From Burkholderiales bacterium (GTDB taxonomy: Bacteria; Pseudomonadota; Gammaproteobacteria; Burkholderiales; Burkholderiaceae_C), in NCBI GenBank assembly GCA_028868305.1, contig JAGWUS010000008.1, positions 1-64,000 of the forward strand: a DNA stretch of 64,000 bases, read 5' to 3'. Both the position numbers and the translations under genes were made by a program. Within the stretch, counting starts at the first letter, position 1. The number at the start of each line of letters is the position of its first letter. The notes below the pieces were generated by a model. The model made no database searches, had not been told where the DNA came from, and was given only the letters and a program-made list of their open reading frames with translations. This document shows positions 37,205-46,086 of this stretch, in pieces.

Positions 37205-38125
37205 TCAGCGCACTAGCTTGGCAACCTGGCCGCACAGGTAGGTCCAGACAAAGGTGGCTGCTGCGTTGCTGGTGAGTTCCGCGTGGTCGTAAGCAGGTGC
37301 CACTTCCACACAGTCCATGCCGATCAGATTGAGCGGTGCCAGTTCCTCCAGCAAGGTCAATACCTGCGAACTGGTCATGCCGCCGGGCTCGGGTGTTCCG
37401 GTGCCTGGTGCAAATGCGGGGTCCAGACAATCAATGTCGAGCGTCAGGTAGCACGGCGCATCACCCAGCCGGGCACGGATTTCAGACACCACAGAAGCCA
37501 GTCCGTCACCGTCCTTGCCGCGCAGATCCCGCGCGGTGTAGATCAGTCCCCCCTGGTCCCGCACGTATTCGCGTGCCGCCCGCTCACCACTGGAACGCAG
37601 GCCGATCTGCACCGCCTGGGCAGGTTCTACCAGCCCTTCCTGAATGGCCTCATAGGTCCAGGTGCCGTGGCCAGACGGTTCGCCAAAATGGTCAACCCAG
37701 GTGTCGCAATGGGCATCAAAGTGGATCATCGCCAGCTTTCCGTGCCGTGCTTTGGCCGCCCGCAGCAGCGGGAGTGTCACAGAATGGTCACCCCCCAGGA
37801 AAACGCAATGGTGTTGTGCCATCAGCCGACGGGCCTGCTGTTCAATGGCACCGCGCACATCGACCAACGGTGAGGCGTTGGGCAACAACATGTCCGCCGC
37901 ATCTCCCAGAGCGCCCAGGGGACTGACGTCAAACACCGGGTGAATGCCATCGCACAACATGAGCGAGGCACGGCGGATTTCCTGTGGCGCAAAACGGGCA
38001 CCCGGGCGATTGGTCACCGCGCCGTCAAACGGCACGCCGCACACGGCAAAAGCTTGTCCCTCCAGCGCAGGCGCTGCCAGGAAACGGTTGCTGTTATTGG
38101 CGTAAGCAAATTGTCCGATGGCCAT
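37205..38125 (-). CDS. speB: Agmatinase
   Basis: GGDHSVTLPLLRA...MIHFDAHCDTW...YLTLDIDCLDPAFAPGTGTPEPGG. Confidence 0.93.
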   Translation of the reverse strand: MAIGQFAYANNSNRFLAAPALEGQAFAVCGVPFDGAVTNRPGARFAPQEIRRASLMLCDGIHPVFDVSPLGALGDAADMLLPNASPLVDVRGAIEQQARRLMAQHHCVFLGGDHSVTLPLLRAAKARHGKLAMIHFDAHCDTWVDHFGEPSGHGTWTYEAIQEGLVEPAQAVQIGLRSSGERAAREYVRDQGGLIYTARDLRGKDGDGLASVVSEIRARLGDAPCYLTLDIDCLDPAFAPGTGTPEPGGMTSSQVLTLLEELAPLNLIGMDCVEVAPAYDHAELTSNAAATFVWTYLCGQVAKLVR

Positions 38126-38245
38126 GAATCGCGCTTTCAAAAAGTATCTGTGCCGAAGTTACAGCATCGCACGCGACCGTACTGGTACCAATTTTTGCTG
38201 GTGCTGGCAAACCACTGCCCTGCAGGCCTGGTGTACGCTCAAGCG

Positions 38246-39208
38246 ATGCCCCACGCACAGAACACCGCCGCACACCGATGGCTCGCCTATGGGTCCCTCG
38301 CATTAAGCATGTCCCTGGTGGGCAGCTACGTTGCCTTGTCCAAACCCCTGGTGGCCGCGTTGCCGGTATTCCTGCTCGCCTGGCTGCGCTTTGGCATTGG
38401 CGGACTGGCTATGGTGCGTTGGCTGGAACGCCCTGCCACCGAAGTCCCCATGACCCCACAGACGCGCCGGCTGCTTTTTCTGGAGTCGTTTCTGGGAAAT
38501 TTCCTGTTTTCGATCTGCATGCTGTTTGGCGTGAGCATGACCAGTGCCGTTTCCGCTGGCGTCATCATGGCATCCATTCCCGCGGCTGTTGCGCTCATGA
38601 GTTGGACCTTCCTCAAGGAACGCATCAGCCCGCGCGTCTGGGCTGCTGTGGCGTGCAGTGCACTGGGCATTGGCCTGCTGGCGCTATCAAAAGAAGAGCT
38701 GGCTGTGCACGGTACAGGCGGGCCAGAGCCCAATTTGACTCACAATCAGACGCTTGGCAACCTGCTGGTTTTTGCTGCCGTCCTGTGCGAAGCTGCTTAC
38801 GCCGTGATTGGCAAGAAGCTCACTGGCGCACTCTCACCCAAGCGGATTACTGCACTGATCAACCTCTGGGGTTTTTTGCTCATGACGCCGCTGGGACTGT
38901 ATGCCGCCTGGCGCTTCGACTTTGCGTCAGTGCAACCCGCGTCCTGGCTGCTGCTGGTGTTCTATGCACTCGCCGCCAGCGTCTGGACCGTCTGGCTCTG
39001 GATGACTGGTCTGAAAAACGTACCAGCAGCCCATGCTGGCGTGTTCACCGTCATGCTGCCCATCTCTGCCGCGCTGGTCGGCGTGGTGATTCTGGGTGAG
39101 CGGCTGGGCAGCATGCAGATGCTGGCGTTTGCCATCGCGCTGCTCAGTGTGCTGCTGGCCACCCTGCCCCCACGTCAGGCAGCCCGCCCCACTACACCAG
39201 CGCCCTAG
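38246..39208 (+). CDS. EamA/DMT superfamily transporter
   Basis: About ten TM segments, two EamA repeats. Confidence 0.85.
   Translation: MPHAQNTAAHRWLAYGSLALSMSLVGSYVALSKPLVAALPVFLLAWLRFGIGGLAMVRWLERPATEVPMTPQTRRLLFLESFLGNFLFSICMLFGVSMTSAVSAGVIMASIPAAVALMSWTFLKERISPRVWAAVACSALGIGLLALSKEELAVHGTGGPEPNLTHNQTLGNLLVFAAVLCEAAYAVIGKKLTGALSPKRITALINLWGFLLMTPLGLYAAWRFDFASVQPASWLLLVFYALAASVWTVWLWMTGLKNVPAAHAGVFTVMLPISAALVGVVILGERLGSMQMLAFAIALLSVLLATLPPRQAARPTTPAP
38681..38737 (+). repeat. 57-bp interspersed repeat, copy F (in-frame inside the EamA gene)
   Basis: GCGCTATCAAAAGAAGAGCTGGCTGTGCACGGTACAGGCGGGCCAGAGCCCAATTTG; 39/57 identical to copy A without gaps (hand count). Confidence 0.75.
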
Positions 39209-39713
39209 CGGCCACCACCATCCCGTCCTCATCGGCATACAGCCAGTCACCTGGCCGCACCCAGACCCCCTGTATCTGCACTGCAACGCCGGCCTCACCC
39301 TGATTGCGCTTGTCAGTCGGCAGGGGCATGGCCGCCAGAGCGCGAATGCCCACGGCGTGTCCTGCCAGTTCAGCCGTATCCCGCACGCAGCCATCAATCA
39401 CCACTGCGGCCCAGCCATTGCGTGCCGCCGCCGCACCGAGGTTGCCACCGAACAGCGCCCTGCGCAAAGAGCCGCCACCATCCACCACCAGCACCCGGCC
39501 TATTTGTCCTTGCGGAGTGTCAATGCGACCATCGGAATCCACGGCCGCTTTGACCAGGGAGTTGTCCTCAAAACACTTCACCGTCACCACCGGTCCGGCG
39601 AATTTTTGCACTGCACCAAAATCTCGAAATACAGGGGGCAAGACCCGGAATTCCCCAGTGGCATCGTTCTTGTGCGCGTCGCACAGATCACAGGTGGCAA
39701 AAGCAGCTGGCAT
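39192..39713 (-). CDS. RraA family protein (RNase E regulator / HMG aldolase-like)
   Basis: MPAAFATCDLCDAHKN...GRVLVVDGGGSLRRALFGGNLGAAAARNGWAAVVIDGCVRDTAEL. Confidence 0.9.
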   Translation of the reverse strand: MPAAFATCDLCDAHKNDATGEFRVLPPVFRDFGAVQKFAGPVVTVKCFEDNSLVKAAVDSDGRIDTPQGQIGRVLVVDGGGSLRRALFGGNLGAAAARNGWAAVVIDGCVRDTAELAGHAVGIRALAAMPLPTDKRNQGEAGVAVQIQGVWVRPGDWLYADEDGMVVAARALV

Positions 39714-39890
39714 GACTGAGAACTCCTTTTCAATGAATTGACCGATTTTCCAATGGAAAAAACAACATCCTCGAGTGAAAAAAACTTTTTCCCCCTTGGA
39801 AACGTGCATTTTCTCCAGTAGCATCCCGCTTACCAGTGAAGAAGCAGTTTTTTATTGGTGATTAATCAACTTCCAGAAGGACAATCAATC

Positions 39891-40322
39891 ATGGCAACTG
39901 CAAAGAAAGCTCCGGCAAAAAAAGCTGCTCCCGCAAAGAAAGTAGCACCCGCCAAGAAAGCCGCCGCACCAGCGAAGAAAGTCGCTGCCAAGGCTCCAGC
40001 CAAGAAAGCGGCTCCAGCTAAAAAGGCTGCACCCGCCAAGAAGGTTGCAGCTAAAAAGGCTCCCGCCAAAAAGCGCACTGTCAACGCTGCTTTCATGAAG
40101 GCACTGACCCCCAGCGCTGCATTGGCCGCGGTGGTTGGCAACTCCCCCCTGCCACGCACTGAAGTCGTGAGCAAGCTGTGGACCTACATCAAGAAGAACA
40201 AGCTGCAGGATGCAGTGAACAAGCGCATGATCAACGCCGATGCGAAGTTGAAGGAAGTCTTTAACAAGGCCCAGGTTTCCATGTTTGAGATGGCTGGCCT
40301 GATCGGCAAGCACCTCAAATAA
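39891..40322 (+). CDS. Histone H1-like Lys/Ala/Pro-rich tail fused to SWIB/MDM2 domain
   Basis: MATAKKAPAKKAAPAKKVAPAKKAAAPAKK... then NAAFMKALTPSAALAAVVGNSPLPRTEVVSKLWTYIKKNKLQD. Confidence 0.9.
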   Translation: MATAKKAPAKKAAPAKKVAPAKKAAAPAKKVAAKAPAKKAAPAKKAAPAKKVAAKKAPAKKRTVNAAFMKALTPSAALAAVVGNSPLPRTEVVSKLWTYIKKNKLQDAVNKRMINADAKLKEVFNKAQVSMFEMAGLIGKHLK

Positions 40323-40343
40323 TCAGAATACTCGCGCATTCTG

Positions 40344-40376
40344 AAAAGGCCGATTCGTCGGCCTTTTTTTGTTTTT
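40344..40376 (+). terminator. Rho-independent terminator after H1/SWIB gene
   Basis: AAGGCCGA-ttc-GTCGGCCTTTTTTTG. Confidence 0.85.
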
Positions 40377-40395
40377 CAATTAACCTAATTCATCC

Positions 40396-41406
40396 ATGCT
40401 GCGCTTCATCTTTACGCGCCTGAGCCTGATCATTCCGACCTTTTTTGGCATGACCCTGCTGGCGTTTTTTCTGATCCGCATGGTGCCGGGCGACCCTATC
40501 GAAACCCTTGCTGGCGAACGCGGTATTGACGCGGAACGCCACGCGGTGCTACTCAAGGAATACGGACTCGACCGTCCCGTCTTCGTCCAATACGGCATCT
40601 ACATTGGCAAGGTGCTGCAAGGGGATCTGGGCAAATCCATCATTACCCAGGCACCGGTATTGAGCGAGTTCTCGGCTCTCTTCCCCGCGACCATCGAGTT
40701 GGCCCTGTGCGCCATCCTGTTTGCGCTGCTGATCGGAATTCCGGCAGGCATCGTGGCCGCCGTCAAACGCAACTCTATCCTCGACCACGGTGTCATGGGC
40801 GTCGCGCTGACGGGCTACTCCATGCCCATCTTCTGGTGGGGCCTGCTGCTGATTCTGCTGTTCTCGGTGCAACTTGATCTGACACCGGTATCCGGGCGCA
40901 TCGCAGTGCAGTATTTCTTTGAACCGGTCACCGGCTTCATGCTGATTGATTCCCTGCTTTCGGGTGAAAAAGGGGCTTTCATATCCACCGTGTCGCACTT
41001 GATCCTGCCCACCATCGTGCTAGGGACGAATCCGTTGGCAGTGATTGCACGCATGACCCGCTCCGCCATGCTCGAAGTCATGGGCGAGGACTATATCCGT
41101 ACCGCACGCGCCAAAGGTCTGTCGAGTTTCCGGGTCATTGCGGTGCATGCACTTCGCAATGCGCTGATTCCTGTGATCACTGTCATCGGCCTGCAGGTTG
41201 GCGTGCTGTTTACCGGGGCCATCCTGACCGAAACCATTTTTTCCTGGCCCGGTGTGGGCAAATGGCTGATTGAAGCCATCAGCCGTCGGGACTACCCGGT
41301 GCTGCAGGGCGGCATGTTGCTGCTGGGCGCTGTGGTCATGGCGATCAACCTGCTGGTAGACCTGGCTTACGGCATCATCAATCCACGCATCAGGCACCAG
41401 AAATGA
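40396..41406 (+). CDS. dppB: Peptide ABC transporter permease
   Basis: MLRFIFTRLSLIIPTFFGMTLLAFFLIRMVPGDPIETLAG; BPD_transp_1. Confidence 0.9.
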   Translation: MLRFIFTRLSLIIPTFFGMTLLAFFLIRMVPGDPIETLAGERGIDAERHAVLLKEYGLDRPVFVQYGIYIGKVLQGDLGKSIITQAPVLSEFSALFPATIELALCAILFALLIGIPAGIVAAVKRNSILDHGVMGVALTGYSMPIFWWGLLLILLFSVQLDLTPVSGRIAVQYFFEPVTGFMLIDSLLSGEKGAFISTVSHLILPTIVLGTNPLAVIARMTRSAMLEVMGEDYIRTARAKGLSSFRVIAVHALRNALIPVITVIGLQVGVLFTGAILTETIFSWPGVGKWLIEAISRRDYPVLQGGMLLLGAVVMAINLLVDLAYGIINPRIRHQK

Positions 41407-42305
41407 GTACTACCAATATGTTGCCAGCAATATCAGCACCCGCACCGGTGCATCCCTTCTTTGACTTCTGGCGCTCCTTCAAAGCCAACAAAGGCGCGCT
41501 GGCCGGCCTCGTAATCGTGGCGGCCGTCTTGCTCATGGCGACCTTTGCCGGAGTGATTGCGCCGTACGCACCAGATCTCACGGACAACTCGGTGTTCCTG
41601 GTTCCTCCCGCCTGGCAGGCTGGCGGCTCGTCCGCGCATCTGCTGGGTACCGATGCCATCGGGCGCGACATCCTGTCAAGGCTCATACACGGCGCACGCC
41701 TGTCGCTGCTGATCGGCATTGCGGTGGTCGCTCTTTCCGTGATTCTGGGTACCGTGTTGGGCCTGCTGGCGGGCTACTTCCGTGGCGTCTTTGAGATCAC
41801 CATCATGCGCCTGATGGACATTGTCCTCACCCTGCCCAGCCTCCTGCTGGCCATCGTGATTGTGGCCATTCTCGGGCCCGGCATGATGAATGCCATGCTG
41901 GCCGTGGCTATTGTGGTGTTGCCCCACTATGTGCGCATCACCCGCGCTGCGGTGATATCCGAAACATCGCGTGATTACGTCACTGCGGCGCGCATGGGGG
42001 GGGCTGGTCACATCCGCCTAATGTTCAACGAGGTGCTGCCCAACTGCACCGCACCGCTAATCGTGCAGGCCTCGCTGGGAATTTCCACCGCCATTCTGGA
42101 TGCGGCGGCCTTGGGTTTTCTGGGCTTGGGCGCCCAGCCCCCTGCCCCCGAGTGGGGAACCATGCTGGCCGATGCGCGCGAGTTCGTTCTACGCGCATGG
42201 TGGGTGGTGACCTTTCCCGGCCTGATGATCCTGATCACCGTATTGGCTTTTAACCTGCTGGGCGACGGCTTGCGCGACGCGCTGGACCCCAAGCTCAAGC
42301 GATAA
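41403..42305 (+). CDS. dppC: Peptide ABC transporter permease
   Basis: LLGTDAIGRDILSRLIHGARLSLLIG. Confidence 0.9.
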   Translation: MSTTNMLPAISAPAPVHPFFDFWRSFKANKGALAGLVIVAAVLLMATFAGVIAPYAPDLTDNSVFLVPPAWQAGGSSAHLLGTDAIGRDILSRLIHGARLSLLIGIAVVALSVILGTVLGLLAGYFRGVFEITIMRLMDIVLTLPSLLLAIVIVAILGPGMMNAMLAVAIVVLPHYVRITRAAVISETSRDYVTAARMGGAGHIRLMFNEVLPNCTAPLIVQASLGISTAILDAAALGFLGLGAQPPAPEWGTMLADAREFVLRAWWVVTFPGLMILITVLAFNLLGDGLRDALDPKLKR

Positions 42306-42311
42306 GAACCC

Positions 42312-43307
42312 ATGGCACTGCTTGAAATAGAAAACCTGTCGGTCGAGTTTCCGTCGTACAACGCAACCATGCATGCGGTCGACGGGGTGAGCCTGTGCAT
42401 TGAAGCCGGTGAAGTGTTGGGAATCGTCGGCGAATCCGGCTCTGGAAAAAGCGTCACCATGATGGCCCTGATGGGCCTGGTGTCCTTCCCCGGCCGCGTC
42501 AAGGCCGATGTACTACGCTTTGATGGCCACGATCTCCTGGCCCTGTCGGACCATAAACGACGCAAGCTCATCGGCAAAGACCTGTCTATGATTTTTCAGG
42601 ACCCCACCACCAGCCTGAATCCCTGCTTCACCGTAGGCTTCCAACTGACCGAGACATTGCGGCTTCACATGGGCATGGACAAGGCTGCTGCGCGTCGACG
42701 CAGCATTGCGCTACTCGAACAGGTGGGCATTCCTGCGCCGGAGAGCCGCCTTTCGGTTTACCCGCATCAGCTGTCAGGCGGCATGAGCCAGCGTGTGATG
42801 ATTGCCATGGCCATTGCCTGCAACCCCAAGTTGCTGATTGCCGATGAACCCACCACCGCACTGGATGTCACCATCCAGGCGCAGATTCTGGACCTGCTGC
42901 GCAGCCTGCAGAAAGACCGCGGCATGGCGCTGGTGCTGATCACCCACAACATGGGCGTGGTCAGCGAAATGGCGCAACGCGTAGCCGTCATGTACGCCGG
43001 CCAGTTGATGGAGCAGCGGAATGCCCAGGCGCTGTTTCACAGCCCCCGGCACCCCTACACCGAAGCGCTCATGGCATCCCTACCGGAACGCAGCCAAGGC
43101 AGTGAACGACTGGCCACAATTCCGGGCATGGTCCCGGGACTGTATGACCGGCCTATCGGCTGCCTGTTTGGGCCACGCTGCAGTTATGCCAGGACACAGG
43201 AATGCGCGCAGCGCCCGGCCCTGCAGGCCCTGCCGGATGGGGCTGTGCGTTGCCACTTCCCGCTGGCCAAAACCACAGGTAGACAAGTCAGTGAGGTCAC
43301 CGCATGA
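42312..43307 (+). CDS. dppD: Peptide ABC transporter ATP-binding protein
   Basis: [53 protein letters not shown]. Confidence 0.92.
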   Translation: MALLEIENLSVEFPSYNATMHAVDGVSLCIEAGEVLGIVGESGSGKSVTMMALMGLVSFPGRVKADVLRFDGHDLLALSDHKRRKLIGKDLSMIFQDPTTSLNPCFTVGFQLTETLRLHMGMDKAAARRRSIALLEQVGIPAPESRLSVYPHQLSGGMSQRVMIAMAIACNPKLLIADEPTTALDVTIQAQILDLLRSLQKDRGMALVLITHNMGVVSEMAQRVAVMYAGQLMEQRNAQALFHSPRHPYTEALMASLPERSQGSERLATIPGMVPGLYDRPIGCLFGPRCSYARTQECAQRPALQALPDGAVRCHFPLAKTTGRQVSEVTA

Positions 43308-44314
43308 ACGCACACCTCACACCCGCTTCCAATGCAGACAACACAGTGTTACAGGCGCACAACCTGCGCAAGGTTTACCCCATCAGCAATGGCTTTCTGC
43401 GCAAGGCGGACCAGTTGCAGGCCGTAGGCGGTGTGTCGTTCTCGGTCTGTGCGGGAAAGACGCTCGCCATCGTGGGCGAATCCGGCTGCGGCAAATCCAC
43501 ACTCGCACGCATGGTCTCGCTCATTGAATCGCCTTCTGCCGGCGCATTGACGGTGGGTGGCGTCGACGTGGTAGCCGCCTCCGACCACGACAGGCGGTTG
43601 CTGCGGCAAAAGGTGCAGCTGGTCTTTCAAAACCCCTACGGTTCGCTGAATCCCCGCAAGCGCATCGGCCAGATTCTGGAAGCGCCGCTGGAAATCAACA
43701 CCCAGCTCAACGCCGCACAGCGTGCAGAGAAAGCACGCGCCATGCTGGCTCTGGTCGGGCTGCGACCTGAGCACTACGACCGCTATCCGCATATGTTCTC
43801 GGGTGGGCAGCGCCAGCGTATTGCGATAGCACGCGCCCTGATGCTCAACCCTGCACTGGTGGTGGCCGATGAGCCGGTCTCGGCGCTCGATGTCTCCATT
43901 CAGGCTCAGGTATTGAACCTGCTGGCTGACCTGCAGAAAGGCCTGGGCTTGGCCTATCTATTCATTTCGCACGATCTGGGGGTGGTACGCCACATCGCCC
44001 ACGATGTCCTCGTGATGTACCTGGGCCACAGCGTGGAGCAGGGTAACAAGGAAACGATCTTCAGCAATCCCTTGCACCCCTACACCCAGGCCCTGCTGGC
44101 GTCCACACCCGGACTCGCCGGAAGTGGACCCGCAAAGCGTCGCATGGTGCTCAAGGGTGAGCTGCCCTCCCCCCTCAATCCGCCCAAAGGATGCGTGTTC
44201 TCGACCCGCTGCCCACATGCCAGCGCGCAATGCCTCGTAGAGCGCCCACCACTGCAGAATTTGTTGGGAAGATCGGTGGCCTGTTTTGAAGCACAGCGCA
44301 TCGCAAACCCGTAA
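43304..44314 (+). CDS. dppF: Peptide ABC transporter ATP-binding protein
   Basis: [49 protein letters not shown]. Confidence 0.92.
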   Translation: MNAHLTPASNADNTVLQAHNLRKVYPISNGFLRKADQLQAVGGVSFSVCAGKTLAIVGESGCGKSTLARMVSLIESPSAGALTVGGVDVVAASDHDRRLLRQKVQLVFQNPYGSLNPRKRIGQILEAPLEINTQLNAAQRAEKARAMLALVGLRPEHYDRYPHMFSGGQRQRIAIARALMLNPALVVADEPVSALDVSIQAQVLNLLADLQKGLGLAYLFISHDLGVVRHIAHDVLVMYLGHSVEQGNKETIFSNPLHPYTQALLASTPGLAGSGPAKRRMVLKGELPSPLNPPKGCVFSTRCPHASAQCLVERPPLQNLLGRSVACFEAQRIANP

Positions 44315-44374
44315 CAACCCGAGTAGGTAACGCCACGATTCTGGCGTAGCATGGTTTTCTTTTAGGAGTTACTG

Positions 44375-45994
44375 ATGATCCGTTCTTTCACCCGCAAGCG
44401 CCTGAGCAAATCTGCGTTGCTATGCGCAGTGGCTGTACCGGCCATGATGGCCATGGCCTCTGCCTCTGCAAAAACACTGGTGTTCTGCTCCGAAGGCAGC
44501 CCCGAGAATTTCTACCCCGGCATCAACACCACGGGAACGTCGTTTGACGCAAACGAACAGATCTATGACAACCTCATCAAGTTCGAACGCGGCGGCACTG
44601 CACTTGTACCTGGCCTGGCCGAAAAATGGACCGTTTCCAAAGATGGCACCGAGTACACCTTCCACTTGCGCAAGGGCGTGAAGTGGCAATCCAACAAGAA
44701 CTTCAAGCCCTCGCGTGACTTCAACGCCGATGATGTGCTGTTCATGTTCGAGCGCCAGTGGAAAGAAAACGACCCCTACTTCAAGGTCACCAGCTCCAAC
44801 CACGCCTACTTTGGTGACATGGGCATGCCCAAGCTGCTCAAGTCAGTGGACAAGGTGGACGAGTACACCGTCAAGGTCACCCTGAACCAGCCCGAAGCCC
44901 CCTTCCTGGCCAACCTGGCCATGCAGTTCGCCGGCATTCAGTCCAAGGAATACGCCATTGCCATGCTGAAAGCTGGCACACCCGAGAAAATCGACCAGGA
45001 CCCCATTGGCACCGGTGCGTTCCAGCTGGTGCAATACCAGAAAGACGCCATCATCCGCTACAAGGCGTTTCCCCAGTACTGGCAAGGCAAAGCCAAGATT
45101 GATGACCTAATCTTCTCCATCACCCCCGACGCCGCTGTGCGTTGGGCCAAGCTGCAAAAGGGTGAGTGCCATGTCATGCCCTACCCCAACCCCGCTGACC
45201 TGGACGCCATCCGCAAGGACGCCAATGTCACCGTGCTGGAGCAGCCCGGCCTGAACGTGGGCTACCTGGCCTACAACACCACCAAAAAACCGTTTGACGA
45301 TGTGCGCGTACGCAAGGCTATCAACATGTCCATCGACAAGAAGGCTATCGTGTCTGCGGTGTACCTGAGCACCGGCGTACCCGCCACCAACCCCATCCCT
45401 CCAGGACAGTGGTCGTACAACAAAGCCATCAAGGATGACGCGTTTAACCCCACTGAAGCCAAGAAACTGCTGGCCGCAGCCGGTTACCCCAATGGTTTCA
45501 CCACCGACCTGTGGGCCATGCCTGTGCAGCGCCCCTACAACCCCAATGCCAAGCGCATTGCCGAGTTGATGCAGGCAGACCTGGCCAAGGTCGGCGTCAA
45601 GGCCGAGATCAAGAGCTTTGAGTGGGGCGAGTACCGCAAGCGCATGCAGGCCGGAGAACACCAGATGGGCATGCTGGGCTGGACCGGTGACAACGGAGAC
45701 CCGGACAACTTCCTTCACACCCTGCTGGGCTGCGATTCTGCCAAGAGCGGTGGCTCCAACGTAGCCAAGTTTTGCTACAAGCCTTTTGACGACCTGGTCG
45801 TCAAAGCCAAGACAGTGACCAACCCTGCCGAGCGTACCAAGCTGTACGAAAAAGCCCAGGTAATCTTCAAGGAACAGGCCCCCTGGTTCACCATTGCCCA
45901 CGCAGTGCAGTTGAAACCCGTGCGCAAGGAAGTGATCGACTTCAAATTGAGCCCGTTTGGTCGCCACACCTTCTACGGCGTGGACATCAAGTAA
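44375..45994 (+). CDS. dppA: Peptide ABC transporter substrate-binding protein
   Basis: [53 protein letters not shown]. Confidence 0.92.
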   Translation: MIRSFTRKRLSKSALLCAVAVPAMMAMASASAKTLVFCSEGSPENFYPGINTTGTSFDANEQIYDNLIKFERGGTALVPGLAEKWTVSKDGTEYTFHLRKGVKWQSNKNFKPSRDFNADDVLFMFERQWKENDPYFKVTSSNHAYFGDMGMPKLLKSVDKVDEYTVKVTLNQPEAPFLANLAMQFAGIQSKEYAIAMLKAGTPEKIDQDPIGTGAFQLVQYQKDAIIRYKAFPQYWQGKAKIDDLIFSITPDAAVRWAKLQKGECHVMPYPNPADLDAIRKDANVTVLEQPGLNVGYLAYNTTKKPFDDVRVRKAINMSIDKKAIVSAVYLSTGVPATNPIPPGQWSYNKAIKDDAFNPTEAKKLLAAAGYPNGFTTDLWAMPVQRPYNPNAKRIAELMQADLAKVGVKAEIKSFEWGEYRKRMQAGEHQMGMLGWTGDNGDPDNFLHTLLGCDSAKSGGSNVAKFCYKPFDDLVVKAKTVTNPAERTKLYEKAQVIFKEQAPWFTIAHAVQLKPVRKEVIDFKLSPFGRHTFYGVDIK

Positions 45995-46011
45995 TCCGCT
46001 TTCACCGACAG

Positions 46012-46040
46012 AAAAGGGCTGGTATGCACCAGCCCTTTTT
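46012..46040 (+). terminator. Rho-independent terminator after dppA
   Basis: AAAAGGGCTGGTATGCACCAGCCCTTTTT. Confidence 0.88.
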
Positions 46041-46086
46041 CATTGCCGCAAGCCACTTGTACTGTCTATTGCGAGGCACAATAGAC

